From contig REBS01000111.1 of assembly GCA_007692605.1 (NCBI GenBank), positions 1 to 59,457 of the forward strand: DNA of 59,457 nucleotides. Direction: 5' to 3'. Of the stretch, positions 46,941 to 58,708 are shown piece after piece. The notes beneath the pieces are model-generated. The model saw only the letters and a list, made by a program, of their open reading frames with translations. It did not search any database and had not been told where the DNA came from. The stretch comes from Gemmatimonadales bacterium (GTDB lineage: Bacteria > Gemmatimonadota > Gemmatimonadetes > Longimicrobiales > Gaopeijiaceae). The position numbers and the translations under genes were made by a program. Each line of letters begins with the position of its first letter. The first letter of the stretch is position 1.

Positions 46941-48215
46941 ATGACCACATCCCGCTTCATCCTGACCGTCGCCGCGGTGCTTCTCGGCACCGCGCCCCTC
47001 TCCGCACAGGCTCCCGCGCACGGGGAGTCCGCCTTCTCACCCCGCGTGGCGGAGCACCCGCAGGTCCGTCAGGCGCTCGACTGGATCGAAGCCAACTTCG
47101 ACGACCAGGTCGAGGAGTGGATCCGGATCAACGAGATCCCGGCTCCATCGGGCATGGAGGAGGAGCGCGGCCGGTACGTGGCCGAGCAGATGCGGGCCGA
47201 AGGGCTCGAGGTATCGGTCGACGCGATCGGAAACGTGATCGGAGTCCGCCGCGGTACCGGCGACGGCCCCACCCTCGTCTTCGCCGCGCACCTCGACACC
47301 GTGCATCCGATCGACACCGACGTCTCGGTGGAGCGTGACGGCGAGATCCTGCGCTCCCCCGGGATCTTCGACAATTCGGCCTCGGTGGCCAACATGCTGG
47401 CGATGATCCGGGCCCTGGATCGGGCGAACCTGCAGACGGCCGGAGACCTGATCTTCATCGGCACGGCCCAGGAAGAGGTCGGCCTGAAGGGGATGATCCA
47501 CTGGCTCGACGAGAACGAGGGCGTCACCGACATGCTCATCGCGATGGACGGTGGGCTCGGCCGGATCCCCTACGGCGCGCTCGGCATCTACTGGAGTTGG
47601 TTCCACTTTCACGCCGAAGGCTCCCACACGAACACCTCGGCGGGACGCCCACACACCGCACGCGCCCTGGCCGACGCCATCCAGTCGATCTTCGAGATCG
47701 AGATCCCCGAGGGCCGGGGCGGCGCCGTCTACAACGTCGGCATGCTCCGCGGCGGAAGTGTCTTCAACGCGATCCCCGAGCGGGCCTCCTTCAGCGTCGA
47801 CCTGCGCTCCGTCAATCCCGTCCTCCTCGATTCCCTGCAGACCGAGATCGAGCGTCGAGTGGCGGAGGCGGCCGAGCGCCACGGAGTCGAGTGGGAGATC
47901 GAAGAGGACAACCGGATGCCCGCCGGGGGCACTGCGGAGGCCCTCGCGGACCGCCGCACCCATCCGCTGATTCTCACCGCCGAAGACGTCTACGGGCATT
48001 TCGAGCTTCCCAACGAGCCGGTCGCATCGGGGTCCACCGATGCCAACGCCGGTGTGGTCCGCGGCATTCCCTCGATCTCGGTCGGGCGCTCCCGCGGGGG
48101 AGACCAGCACACCCTGTCGGAATGGGCACACTGGCCCAGCGCCCTTCCCGCCACCCAGGCGGTGCTGGTCCTCGCGGTCTCACTCGCAGGCGTGGTCGAC
48201 GCACCTCATCCCTGA
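46941..48215 (+). CDS. Exported M20 family metallopeptidase
   Basis: A 424-residue secreted aminoacylase/tripeptidase-like enzyme. A signal peptide (FILTVAAVLLGTAPLSAQ) precedes the M20 domain. Zinc ligands are seen in FAAHLDTVHP (His, Asp), GIFDNSASVANML (bridging Asp), GTAQEEVGLKGM (catalytic Glu, then Glu), DGGLGR (Asp) and the late GGDQHTLSEWAH (His). FHFHAEGSHTNTSAGRPH marks the inserted dimerisation domain. The start at 46941 begins the signal. Confidence 0.9.
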   Translation: MTTSRFILTVAAVLLGTAPLSAQAPAHGESAFSPRVAEHPQVRQALDWIEANFDDQVEEWIRINEIPAPSGMEEERGRYVAEQMRAEGLEVSVDAIGNVIGVRRGTGDGPTLVFAAHLDTVHPIDTDVSVERDGEILRSPGIFDNSASVANMLAMIRALDRANLQTAGDLIFIGTAQEEVGLKGMIHWLDENEGVTDMLIAMDGGLGRIPYGALGIYWSWFHFHAEGSHTNTSAGRPHTARALADAIQSIFEIEIPEGRGGAVYNVGMLRGGSVFNAIPERASFSVDLRSVNPVLLDSLQTEIERRVAEAAERHGVEWEIEEDNRMPAGGTAEALADRRTHPLILTAEDVYGHFELPNEPVASGSTDANAGVVRGIPSISVGRSRGGDQHTLSEWAHWPSALPATQAVLVLAVSLAGVVDAPHP

Positions 48216-48221
48216 ATGCAA

Positions 48222-48258
48222 GAAACCCCCTCCGGCTCGAAGCCGAAGGGGGTTCCTG
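48222..48258. terminator. Bidirectional hairpin terminator between M20 and cspA
   Basis: A stem of 13 pairs with one mismatch: AACCCCCT (48224-48231) pairs with AGGGGGTT (48247-48254) and CGGCT (48233-48237) with AGCCG (48241-48245), loop CGA. The M20 and cold-shock genes converge here, so it can serve both. Confidence 0.75.
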
Positions 48259-48310
48259 CTCACACCCGCACCGGTTGCCCGGAGCAGGAGGTCAGCTGAA
48301 CGAAGTCAGA

Positions 48311-48517
48311 TCAGACCTGCGTCACGTTCTCAGCGGCCGGACCCTTCTGGCCCTGCACCACGTCGAACTCGACGGTCGCGCCTTCGGAGAGCGACTTGAA
48401 GCCACTGCCCTGAATCGCGCTGTGATGGACGAAGCAGTCCTTCGACCCGTCCTCGGGCGTGATGAATCCGAAGCCCTTGGCGTCATTGAACCACTTAACA
48501 GTCCCGGTGGTACGCAT
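48311..48517 (-). CDS. cspA: Cold-shock protein (CspA family)
   Basis: A 68-residue CSD protein that binds single-stranded RNA and DNA. It has [16 protein letters not shown] (RNP1 within KGFGFI) and [10 protein letters not shown] (RNP2 form with Cys and a second His), and the closing [17 protein letters not shown] lies six bases upstream. The 5' leader is about 60 bases by the promoter guess at 48585-48614. Confidence 0.95.
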   Translation of the reverse strand: MRTTGTVKWFNDAKGFGFITPEDGSKDCFVHHSAIQGSGFKSLSEGATVEFDVVQGQKGPAAENVTQV

Positions 48518-48584
48518 ACCGTACTCCCTTACTTTGTTCTCGGTGTCGTCGGGGTCCGGTCGTTCCGTACCGCCTGATCACCTC

Positions 48585-48614
48585 GTGTTACGCAGGATGT
48601 TGGCGCCCCTGCAA
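48585..48614 (-). promoter_or_regulatory. Candidate cspA promoter
   Basis: On the minus strand TTGCAG (48609-48614), 18 bases, TAACAC (48585-48590). The -10 match is weak; it is listed because it lies between the deacetylase terminator and cspA at a sensible distance. Confidence 0.35.
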
Positions 48615-48635
48615 TCGACGCTGGCAGCCGGGCAC

Positions 48636-48669
48636 AAAAAAAAGACCCGAGTCAAGTACACCCAGGTCC
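48636..48669 (-). terminator. Rho-independent terminator after the deacetylase-family gene
   Basis: On the minus strand GACCTGGGT and ACTCGGGTC form a 9-pair stem (two G-T pairs) with loop GTACTTG, followed directly by nine T (plus-strand A run 48636-48644). It ends the deacetylase transcript and insulates cspA. Confidence 0.85.
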
Positions 48670-48757
48670 GTTCTTATGCGTCTCTGGTGGACACCGCGAG
48701 GGCGTCCGTACTTTCTGCCAGCTTCAACGTAGCCGTTCGCACCGCCCGGGTCAACAC

Positions 48758-49669
48758 CTATGCGCGCTGGTCGAAGAGAAGCACGGCCTCGGCCACGGTC
48801 GCGCAGTGCATCGCCACCGTGTCTCGCTCGCGGATCGCATACCCGCCAGCCAGCACGACAACCACGGGCACATCCGCCTCGCGAGCCGCGGTGAGCACCA
48901 TCCGGTCTCGCTCCCGGATGCCGTCGCGGGTCAGACCCAATCCGCCGAGCTGGTCTTCTTTGAACGGATCCACCCCGGCCAGGTAGATCATCAGATCCGG
49001 GTCGTGATCCAACACCGTGGGAAGGTGGGTCCGCAGCAGCCCCAGGTAGCTCCGGTCGTCGGTGCCCCCGTCCAGACCCACATCGAGATCCCCCGGGGGC
49101 TTGATGAGAGGATAGTTCGCCTCCTCATGCATCGAGAAGGTGAACACCTCGGCCCGATCCCGGAAGATGGCCGCCGTCCCGTTCCCGTGATGGACGTCCA
49201 GATCCACCACCGCCACGCGCTCCACCGCGCCTTCGGCCACGAGAACGCCGGCGGCCACCGCGACGTCGTTGAAGAGACAGAAGCCCTCCCCGTGCCCCGC
49301 GAAGGCGTGGTGAAACCCGCCGCCCAGGTGGACCGCGATCCCATCCTCTAGCGCGAGGCGCGCGGCGATCACGGTACCGTCGCAGCAGAGCAGAAACGCG
49401 TCCCGGAGCTCCGGACTGAAGGGAAGCTCGAGCTTCTGCTCCTCGAGTGGTGTGACGCGCCCCTCCAGGACCCGGTCCACCCATTCCGCCTCATGCACGA
49501 CCGTCAGCATCTCGTGGGAGATCGGCGATGGAGTGCGCAGCACGGACTCGTCGAGGACGCCTTCATCCACCAACTGATCCCGAATGCGCCGGTACTTCGT
49601 GGTGGGGTAGACGTGGACCCCGATATCCGCCTCGTAACCGGGGGACCAGACCCAGGGAAGCGATGTCAT
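48758..49669 (-). CDS. Histone deacetylase/AcuC family protein
   Basis: A 303-residue zinc deacetylase. Family motifs are GGGFHHAFAGHGEGFCLFND (charge-relay His pair and FCLFND), VVDLDVHHGNGTAAIF (zinc Asp and His) and YLAGVDPFKEDQLGG (second zinc Asp). The bacterial members act on acetyl-lysine, acetylpolyamines or other acetyl amides; which one is unknown here. GAGG lies 7 bases upstream of the ATG. Confidence 0.92.
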   Translation of the reverse strand: MTSLPWVWSPGYEADIGVHVYPTTKYRRIRDQLVDEGVLDESVLRTPSPISHEMLTVVHEAEWVDRVLEGRVTPLEEQKLELPFSPELRDAFLLCCDGTVIAARLALEDGIAVHLGGGFHHAFAGHGEGFCLFNDVAVAAGVLVAEGAVERVAVVDLDVHHGNGTAAIFRDRAEVFTFSMHEEANYPLIKPPGDLDVGLDGGTDDRSYLGLLRTHLPTVLDHDPDLMIYLAGVDPFKEDQLGGLGLTRDGIRERDRMVLTAAREADVPVVVVLAGGYAIRERDTVAMHCATVAEAVLLFDQRA

Positions 49670-49833
49670 AGCGAAACCTCGCGCGGCGTGCGGGGGCCGG
49701 ATGCCTTCTTCCCGATCCTACCGGTTCGACCGCGCGAGAGCCAGATCCGAAGGCGCCGTACCGGACCATTTTTCCGCGTTCAGGGTTGCCAGATTTCGAA
49801 ATACCAATCGTTGGAAGGCTATCGGAGGCCCTG

Positions 49834-51252
49834 ATGGATCTGAATCCCGCTTCGACGCACCCCCACCCTCGCACGCTTCATCCAGCACTCTACGTGATGA
49901 TCCTGCTCCTGGTCCCGGTCCTGCCCGAGACCGCCCACGCGCAGGGGTTCACCTTCTACCAGCATGGAGCCTGCGCGATGGCCAGGGGCGGCGCCACCGT
50001 CGCCGCTCCCTGCCAGGACGGATCCGCCGTCTTCTACAACCCGGCCGCCCTGGCGGGACTCGACGGGTGGTCGGGATCCGTCGGGGCCGTGGGCGTCTTC
50101 AGCCGGGGTGATTTCACCAGCGATCGCACCCGATCCACCGTCGAGATGGACAACGCCCCCCGGATCGCACCGCACCTCTACCTGGGGTACGGAATCAACG
50201 ACCGACTGGCCGTGGGTCTGGGCGTCTACGCACCCTATGGCTTCGGCACCCGGTGGCCGGCGGACTTCGAGGGCGCCTTCGTCTCCTTCGACAGCTCGCT
50301 GGACGCCCTCTACGTTCAGCCGACGATCGCCTATCGCGTGACCGACCGCGTTTCCCTGGGCGCGGGACTGACGGTCGCGACCAGCCAGGTCGAGCTGAAC
50401 CGCCACCTGGATCTCTCCCGCCAGGCCGTCCCCGGCGTCGGGGTAAGCTGGGCCCAGCTGGGCATCCCCCCCCGAACGGCTTTCGCCGAAGCGTCGCTGG
50501 AGAGTGACCGGGCCACCGGACTCGGAGGCCACGTCGGACTCCACGCCCGGTGGAGTGATCGGCTCCAGTTCGGAGCGCGCTTCCTCACCCCGGTCACCCT
50601 GGACTACGAGGGGACCGCGAGCTTCACGCAGCTGGGGACGGGGATCACCCTGCCCTCCCAGAACCCTCTGGGGGTGCCGGGGGGCACCCCCCTCGATGCG
50701 GTCGTCGCCGAAGCATTCAGTGACGGTCCCCTCGTCCGGCAGCCGCTCACCACCCAGGTCACCCTCCCGGCCCAGCTCGCGGTCGGGCTCGGATTCAAGA
50801 CCCGTCCGGGTCTGACCCTGACCCTCGACTACCAGTGGGTCAACTGGTCCACCTTCGATGCGGTCGAACTCGAGTTCGAGAGGGCCAGCCTGAACCAGAC
50901 GCTGACCCAGGACTACCGCGACGCCAGCGTGATCCGGGCGGGCGCCGAATACGAGATGGCCGACGCGTGGACGGTCCGAGGTGGCTACGTCTACAACCAG
51001 GCCGCCTCCCCGCCCGAAAACGTGACCCCCCTGGTCCCCGAGGGCGAGCGGAACCACCTGACCGGAGGACTGGGCTGGGAGGTGAGCCCCGGTATCCACC
51101 TCGAAGGTGCCTACCACTACCTCATGCAGAACGACCGCAGGGGGCGGACCGTCGAGCCCCCCGGAAGCGGCCCGGCCACGGTCGAGCTCAACGATGGGCT
51201 CTACACCGTCGGTGCCCACCTGATCGGCTTCACCCTCTCCGTCACACGATGA
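49834..51252 (+). CDS. FadL/OmpP1 family outer-membrane transporter
   Basis: A 472-residue OMPP1/FadL/TodX protein that imports long-chain fatty acids or hydrophobic compounds. A signal is followed by GACAMARGGATVAA and AVFYNPAAL (the NPA motif), the hatch region, and 14 strands ending in LIGFTLSVTR. PYGFGTRWPADFEG is typical. GGAGG is placed 5 bases before the ATG at 49834. Its stop overlaps the start of the SGNH hydrolase by ATGA, suggesting lipid breakdown and uptake together. Confidence 0.92.
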   Translation: MDLNPASTHPHPRTLHPALYVMILLLVPVLPETAHAQGFTFYQHGACAMARGGATVAAPCQDGSAVFYNPAALAGLDGWSGSVGAVGVFSRGDFTSDRTRSTVEMDNAPRIAPHLYLGYGINDRLAVGLGVYAPYGFGTRWPADFEGAFVSFDSSLDALYVQPTIAYRVTDRVSLGAGLTVATSQVELNRHLDLSRQAVPGVGVSWAQLGIPPRTAFAEASLESDRATGLGGHVGLHARWSDRLQFGARFLTPVTLDYEGTASFTQLGTGITLPSQNPLGVPGGTPLDAVVAEAFSDGPLVRQPLTTQVTLPAQLAVGLGFKTRPGLTLTLDYQWVNWSTFDAVELEFERASLNQTLTQDYRDASVIRAGAEYEMADAWTVRGGYVYNQAASPPENVTPLVPEGERNHLTGGLGWEVSPGIHLEGAYHYLMQNDRRGRTVEPPGSGPATVELNDGLYTVGAHLIGFTLSVTR

Positions 51253-52457
51253 CCATGATCCCTTCCGGCAGACTCTGGACCACGCTCGCGCTCGGCGTCC
51301 TGATCCTCCTGGCTCCCGCCTGCGACGACGAGACCCTCATCTCCCCCGCCCCCGACGCCACCGACGAGCTCTTCGAGCGCTACGTGGCACTCGGCAACAG
51401 CATCACGGCGGGATTCCAGTCGGAGGGCATCAACCGGGAAACCCAGCAGGAGTCCTACGCGGTGCTCCTGGCGCAGCAGATGGGCGTTCCCTTCGACGCG
51501 CCGCTGCTGAACATGCCGGGTTGCCCGGCGCCCCTGACCAACCCCCTGACCGGAGAGCGGCTCGGTTCGGCCCAGCCCGACGGGTGCGCGCTGCGCTCGA
51601 CCCCGGTGCCGCTCATCCTCAACAACGTCGCCGTACCCGGGGCGGCCACCCTCGACCCCCTCTCGAACCTGGATCCAGGGTCCAACCCCAATCCGCTGAC
51701 CACCCTGCTCCTGGGCGGGCGTACCCAGCTCGAGGCCGCGCTCGACGCGGATCCCACCTTCGTCTCGGTCTGGATCGGGAACAACGACGTGCTCGGAGCG
51801 GCCATCTCCGGCGTCGTGACCGATGACAACGTGACGCCCGTCAGCGTCTTCTCGCACCGGGTCGGGGAGCTTCTGGACGGCCTCAGTGGGGGCGGCGTGC
51901 AGGGAGGAGTCCTGATCGGGGTCGCCGACGTCACCCTGATCCCCCACCTCTCGCCGGGGATCGCCTACTGGTCGGTGGCCCAGAGCGGCGCGCTCCCGCC
52001 CACCTTCGAGGTCGCGCAAAGCTGCGGGCCGACCGGAGTGGGCGAACAGACCCTCGTCCCCTTCAGCTATGGCTTCGGCGAACTCCTCGCTCGCGCGTCC
52101 CAGGGCGAGTCGGTGACCCTCGACTGCGCGCAGGACACGAGGGTCCTTTCCACCGAGGAACTCGTTCAACTCGCGCAGACCGTCACGGCCTACAACCAGG
52201 TCCTGGCCGAAGAGGCCTCCAACCGTGGCTGGGCCTTTTTCGACCCGAATCCGACCTTCCGGGAGCTCTCGGACGAGGGGCTGATCCCCGTCTTCCCCAA
52301 CCTCGAGGACCCCGGCCAGCTCTTCGGGCCCGTCTTCAGCCTGGACGGCGTGCATCCCAGTGCCGGAGCCCACCGAATGGTCACGAACGGCTTGATCGAC
52401 GTGATCAACCAGGGCTATGGCACCTCGATCAGTCCGGTGGACGAGCCGAGCTGGTAG
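51249..52457 (+). CDS. SGNH/GDSL hydrolase lipoprotein
   Basis: A 402-residue SGNH hydrolase. The signal ends in the lipobox LLAPAC. Block I is VALGNSITAGF (Ser51, with GNS in place of GDS), block III is VWIGNNDVLGA and block V is LDGVHPSAGAH (Asp and His of the triad). It would release acyl chains at the cell surface, fitting its coupling to FadL. Its last 29 bases overlap, tail to tail, the end of the hybrid kinase gene. Confidence 0.9.
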   Translation: MTMIPSGRLWTTLALGVLILLAPACDDETLISPAPDATDELFERYVALGNSITAGFQSEGINRETQQESYAVLLAQQMGVPFDAPLLNMPGCPAPLTNPLTGERLGSAQPDGCALRSTPVPLILNNVAVPGAATLDPLSNLDPGSNPNPLTTLLLGGRTQLEAALDADPTFVSVWIGNNDVLGAAISGVVTDDNVTPVSVFSHRVGELLDGLSGGGVQGGVLIGVADVTLIPHLSPGIAYWSVAQSGALPPTFEVAQSCGPTGVGEQTLVPFSYGFGELLARASQGESVTLDCAQDTRVLSTEELVQLAQTVTAYNQVLAEEASNRGWAFFDPNPTFRELSDEGLIPVFPNLEDPGQLFGPVFSLDGVHPSAGAHRMVTNGLIDVINQGYGTSISPVDEPSW

Positions 52458-54987
52458 GCGGGTCCAGAGCATCCCGGATCGCTTCGACCATCTCACGGGG
52501 GGAGAAGGGCTTGGCCAGGAAGGCCTCGATGTCCCCGTCCAGTTGCCCGGCCAGTTCACCTGAGGAGTGGCCCGACATCATCACCATCTTCACATTCGGA
52601 TCGTTCAGGCGGAGGCGCCGGAGGAGTTCCGGCCCCCGCGGCCCTGGCATCACCACGTCGCTGAGCACGAGATCGATGCCGATCTGATCCGCCTCGGCCC
52701 GCTCGACCGCTTCCTCTCCATTGGAAGCGCTGAGCACACGGAACCCCGCACGCTCGAGTGAGCGGACGAGCACCCGGGCCAGCGTGGGGTCGTCCTCGAC
52801 GACCAGGACGGTGCGCAAGGGCCCGGCATCGATCGCATCCCGTCGATCGGCCACCTTCGGTGCCGCAACCGGTCCCTTGGATGGTCCCGGCTCCGCCACC
52901 GGGAGAACCATCCGGAAGGTCGTTCCCACGCCCACGGTGCTCTCGACGTAGATCTGTCCTCCCATCTGCTTGACGATGCCCTGCGCCGAGGAAAGACCCA
53001 GGCCGGTGCCTCGTCCCTCGGGTTTGGTGGTGAAGAACGGGTCGAAGATCTGCTCCATCGCCTCGGGTGGAATTCCGGACCCCGTATCGGCGACCTCCAG
53101 CTGCACGAGCTTCCCCCCGGGATCACCGGCCGTACTCACCGCAAGACGGATCGTCCCGTTCCCCTCGATGGCATCCGCCGCGTTCATCGCCAGGTTGAGC
53201 ACCACCCGGTGCAGTTCATTCGGGTCCCCCCTGACCCGAAAAGGGCCGGGGTCGGAGTCGACGACGACCTTGATCCGTGACGGGACCACCCGCTTCAGCA
53301 GAGGCTTCATCCCCGCCACGAGCTCGGTCAGGTCCACGATCCGCTCATCCAGGACCTGGGACCGGCTGAGGACGAGAAGCTGGCGGGTGAGAGCCGAGGC
53401 CCGTTCCACCCCGTCGAGGACTCCGGTCACCTCATCATGAAGGGGCGAATCCTCGGGGAGGTCCATCCGGATCAGCTCCGAACTCCCGCGAATCAGCGTC
53501 AGAAGGTTGTTGAAGTCGTGCGCGACTCCGCTGGCCAGGCGCCCGACTGCCTCCATCTTCTGGGACTGCCGGAGCTCGGATTCGAGACGGAGCCGCTCGG
53601 TCGAGTCCCGGATCACGCCCGTGAAGAATCTCTCTCCCCGGATCATGTATTCCCCGAAGGAGATCTCGGCATCGAAGGTGGTGCCGTCGGCTCTCCGCAC
53701 CGGCATCAGGACCCGGGACCAGTCCATCCGCTTCTCTCCCGTCTGGAGGTAGCGATTCATCCCGACCCGGTGGCGGTCCTGGAGGTCCTCCGGCATCATG
53801 TCGGTCATCGATCGGCCGGAGAGCGTGCCGTCCTCCACCCCCATCATGCGATGGGCCGCGGAGTTCGCGTACACGATCCGATTTCCGGCATCGACGGTGA
53901 GCACCGCATCCGAGATACTCTCCGCGATGGCCCCGAATCGAGCGGAGCTCTCGCTTCCCCTCCGCCTGGCTTCGACCTCGTCGCTCATGTCCCGGACCGT
54001 GCTGACCACACCGCCGCCGCCGGGGTCGAGGAGCGTGACGACGTGCCGCGTCGGAAAGGTCGATCCGTCGGAGCGACGCATTCGGAAGTCCCCATGGTAG
54101 GGGACGCCTGCATCCAGAACGCGACCGCTGACCACTCCGAACTCCTTCCAATTCGTCTCATCGACATGGAGGCTGCGGGTCTCCATCCCGATCAGCTCCT
54201 CTCTCGGGTAGCCGAACATCGCTTCGGCCGCCGCGTTGCACTCGGTGATCGCCCTCCCCTCTCGATCCACGACCAGGACCGCGGCCTCGACACTCTCCAG
54301 GACCTTCTGCAGCAGGTCCCGCACCCGCTTGGTTTCTTCGATCTCGTCCGCGACCTGTCGACGCCATTCGAGCGAGGTGTCGATCGGCTCTCGACGCCTC
54401 CCCTGGTCGGGGGTCATCACGTACGGGTTGCGGATCACCTCGTCGCCGACCAGGGTGACGGAGTGCACGCTGAGGCACCGAAGCTGGGCCCCGGTCGACA
54501 GGTCGCTCCGCCGGTGCATGCAGAGCGCCGACGACCCATAGTGCGAAAGCAGGCTGTTGACCTCCGATTCATACTCGAAGAAGGCCTCCTGCGCGTCGGG
54601 AACTCGCGAGAGCCATCGGAGATCCCCGACCGTCCGGACTGCGGGATAGCCCTCCTCGCTGCCCTCCTTCAGGAGCGCTTCGATCCGCCCGAGCCCCTCG
54701 AGAACCTGGAAGGAGCCGTTGCGCGTGTAGGCGGTTTCGGACTCGATCATGACGAGTTGACCCGACTCGATCATCGGCGCCGCATCGACGCCGGCATTCC
54801 CGAGATCCCCGACCAGAAGCCGATCATCCCCCGTGGCCAGAGCGCACACCACCCGCTCCCCACGCGCCAGCCCCTCGCTCACGAAGTGGGTGAGCGTCCG
54901 GCGCCGGTCCTCATCCGTCTCATAGAGACAGCATACGTGTCCACCGGGAACGTCCGAAAGTCGAGAAGGTGAGATCGGTTGATCCAT
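52429..54987 (-). CDS. Hybrid histidine kinase with MEDS sensory domain (MEDS-PAS-PAS-HisKA-HATPase-REC)
   Basis: An 852-residue soluble hybrid kinase. The N-terminus ([21 protein letters not shown], later [20 protein letters not shown]) fits the MEDS domain of DcmR-type sensors of C1 metabolism. Two PAS domains follow (about 225-340 and 350-470), then HisKA ([18 protein letters not shown]), the ATPase ([30 protein letters not shown]) and REC ([17 protein letters not shown]). The start at 54987 begins MEDS; the frame stays open to 55284 but without similarity and without a ribosome site. The stop lies inside the convergent SGNH gene. Confidence 0.9.
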   Translation of the reverse strand: MDQPISPSRLSDVPGGHVCCLYETDEDRRRTLTHFVSEGLARGERVVCALATGDDRLLVGDLGNAGVDAAPMIESGQLVMIESETAYTRNGSFQVLEGLGRIEALLKEGSEEGYPAVRTVGDLRWLSRVPDAQEAFFEYESEVNSLLSHYGSSALCMHRRSDLSTGAQLRCLSVHSVTLVGDEVIRNPYVMTPDQGRRREPIDTSLEWRRQVADEIEETKRVRDLLQKVLESVEAAVLVVDREGRAITECNAAAEAMFGYPREELIGMETRSLHVDETNWKEFGVVSGRVLDAGVPYHGDFRMRRSDGSTFPTRHVVTLLDPGGGGVVSTVRDMSDEVEARRRGSESSARFGAIAESISDAVLTVDAGNRIVYANSAAHRMMGVEDGTLSGRSMTDMMPEDLQDRHRVGMNRYLQTGEKRMDWSRVLMPVRRADGTTFDAEISFGEYMIRGERFFTGVIRDSTERLRLESELRQSQKMEAVGRLASGVAHDFNNLLTLIRGSSELIRMDLPEDSPLHDEVTGVLDGVERASALTRQLLVLSRSQVLDERIVDLTELVAGMKPLLKRVVPSRIKVVVDSDPGPFRVRGDPNELHRVVLNLAMNAADAIEGNGTIRLAVSTAGDPGGKLVQLEVADTGSGIPPEAMEQIFDPFFTTKPEGRGTGLGLSSAQGIVKQMGGQIYVESTVGVGTTFRMVLPVAEPGPSKGPVAAPKVADRRDAIDAGPLRTVLVVEDDPTLARVLVRSLERAGFRVLSASNGEEAVERAEADQIGIDLVLSDVVMPGPRGPELLRRLRLNDPNVKMVMMSGHSSGELAGQLDGDIEAFLAKPFSPREMVEAIRDALDPPTSSARPPD

Positions 54988-55314
54988 CGTTGCGTATGCA
55001 GGCCACGAGGTAAGGGAACGGACTGTTTGAAACTCACGCAGGCGAGGCTTGGCAACAAGTTTCGTGCCGAGCCATCTGGGGCCCATTCGCCCCAATGTGG
55101 ACCCCGGATCGGTGTCATACCTCTCGGCGATCCCGTCGGGGGCCGCACCCCCTCCCCGAGTGATGGAAAGAGATGCCGGGGTGCCCTGCAGATGCTGCCG
55201 GCCGGAGGTGAAACGCGGCCGCAGCCTCGTCGCTTGCTCCCCCTCGAGCCCGGTTCTACTTTCGGCGCAGCCCTCATGGGACATCCCCTACGGCACCCCC
55301 GGCCCCATCCGACC
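54988..55314. other. 327-bp divergent intergenic region
   Basis: This space separates the MEDS kinase (minus) and the S9 peptidase (plus). Frames across it belong to extensions of the two genes. Apart from the promoter at 55234-55262 I see no repeat, RNA gene or operator. Confidence 0.6.
55234..55262 (+). promoter_or_regulatory. Candidate promoter of the S9 peptidase operon
   Basis: TTGCTC (55234-55239), a 17-base spacer and TACTTT (55257-55262), about 50 bases before the ATG at 55315. Confidence 0.5.
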
Positions 55315-57570
<2,256 letters not shown>

Positions 57571-58635
57571 ATGTGGACCCACTGCATGTTCTGCCACGGG
57601 GACCTCGGTCGAAACGAGGTCATCGAGGACTTTCCCGTCGGGCGCCGGCTCGCCTTCGACGCGGACCGGGGGCGCCTCTGGGTCATCTGCCGCAAGTGCG
57701 AACGGTGGAACCTGACCCCGCTCGAGGAGCGGTGGGAGGCGATCGAGTCGTGCGAACGCCTCTTCCGGGAGACGAGGACCCGGGTCTCGACCGACCAGAT
57801 CGGGCTGGCGCGGCTCTCCGAGGGGCTGGTCCTGATCCGCATCGGCGCCCCCCAGCGCCCGGAGTTCGCGGCGTGGCGGTACGGGGACCAGTTCGGGAGG
57901 CGGCGGAAGAAGGCGATCCTGGTCGGCGGCGCCGCGGTCGGGGTCCTCGGAGTGGCGGCCGTCGCCGGCGTGGTGACCGGGGCGATCAGCGGGGTCATGG
58001 CGGCCCAGTCCCCCAATCTCTACAACGCCTGGGCGCACCAACGGGTCGTGGCGAAGTTTCGGATGTCGGACGGCCGGGTCCTGAAGATCAAGGCCATGCA
58101 GCTCGAACGGGCGCAGATCTTCCGGCCCGACGAGGGAGAGCCGGGGTGGAAGCTGGGCATCGAACACAAGAAGGGCCGGGACCTGTTCCGTGGGGATGAG
58201 GCCTTCCTTCTCACCAGCCGGATGATGGCGCGCGTCAACCGTGCCGGGGGCCGGAAGGGGACGGTGCAAAACGCCGTCGCGCAGATCGAGGCCGCCCGGC
58301 ACCCGGAAGCCTTCCTGGCCGGGCTGGTCGAGGAGCATGCCGTCACCCCCGCCCCGCCCCGCTACCCCCTGATCGGCCTCACCGGCAAACCCCTGGCCCC
58401 CGAAAAGCAGACGCTCTCCGGAGGGAAGGGATCCGTCGCGCTCCTGGACAAGCCCACCCGGCTGGCCCTCGAGATGGCCCTGCACGAAGAGCAGGAGCGG
58501 CGTGCCCTCGAGGGGGAACTCTCGATGCTCGAGGAAGCCTGGCGGCAGGCTGAGGAGGTGGCGGCGATCGCCGACGACCTCCTCCTGCCCGAGGGGACCG
58601 ACGAGTTCATCGAGCGCCACAGAACGGCCGGATGA
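57571..58635 (+). CDS. Uncharacterised zinc-ribbon membrane protein
   Basis: A 354-residue protein not assigned to a known family. Cys5, Cys8, Cys40 and Cys43 form two CxxC pairs, likely a zinc ribbon. A Gly/Ala/Val-rich hydrophobic stretch (about 115-145) can cross the membrane. A central beta-rich part (WKLGIEHKKGRDLFRG) and a charged helical end (HEEQERRALEGELSMLEEAW) follow. It begins directly after the S9 stop and precedes a Ser/Thr kinase by 73 bases, so it may belong to a signalling or surface-protein operon. Confidence 0.7.
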   Translation: MWTHCMFCHGDLGRNEVIEDFPVGRRLAFDADRGRLWVICRKCERWNLTPLEERWEAIESCERLFRETRTRVSTDQIGLARLSEGLVLIRIGAPQRPEFAAWRYGDQFGRRRKKAILVGGAAVGVLGVAAVAGVVTGAISGVMAAQSPNLYNAWAHQRVVAKFRMSDGRVLKIKAMQLERAQIFRPDEGEPGWKLGIEHKKGRDLFRGDEAFLLTSRMMARVNRAGGRKGTVQNAVAQIEAARHPEAFLAGLVEEHAVTPAPPRYPLIGLTGKPLAPEKQTLSGGKGSVALLDKPTRLALEMALHEEQERRALEGELSMLEEAWRQAEEVAAIADDLLLPEGTDEFIERHRTAG

Positions 58636-58708
58636 GCGCTTGCCGTACCGACTCGCTGCGCCGTAGGTTGGCAACCGGCGCTGACCCCCCTTCGATCTGG
58701 AGTGAAGC

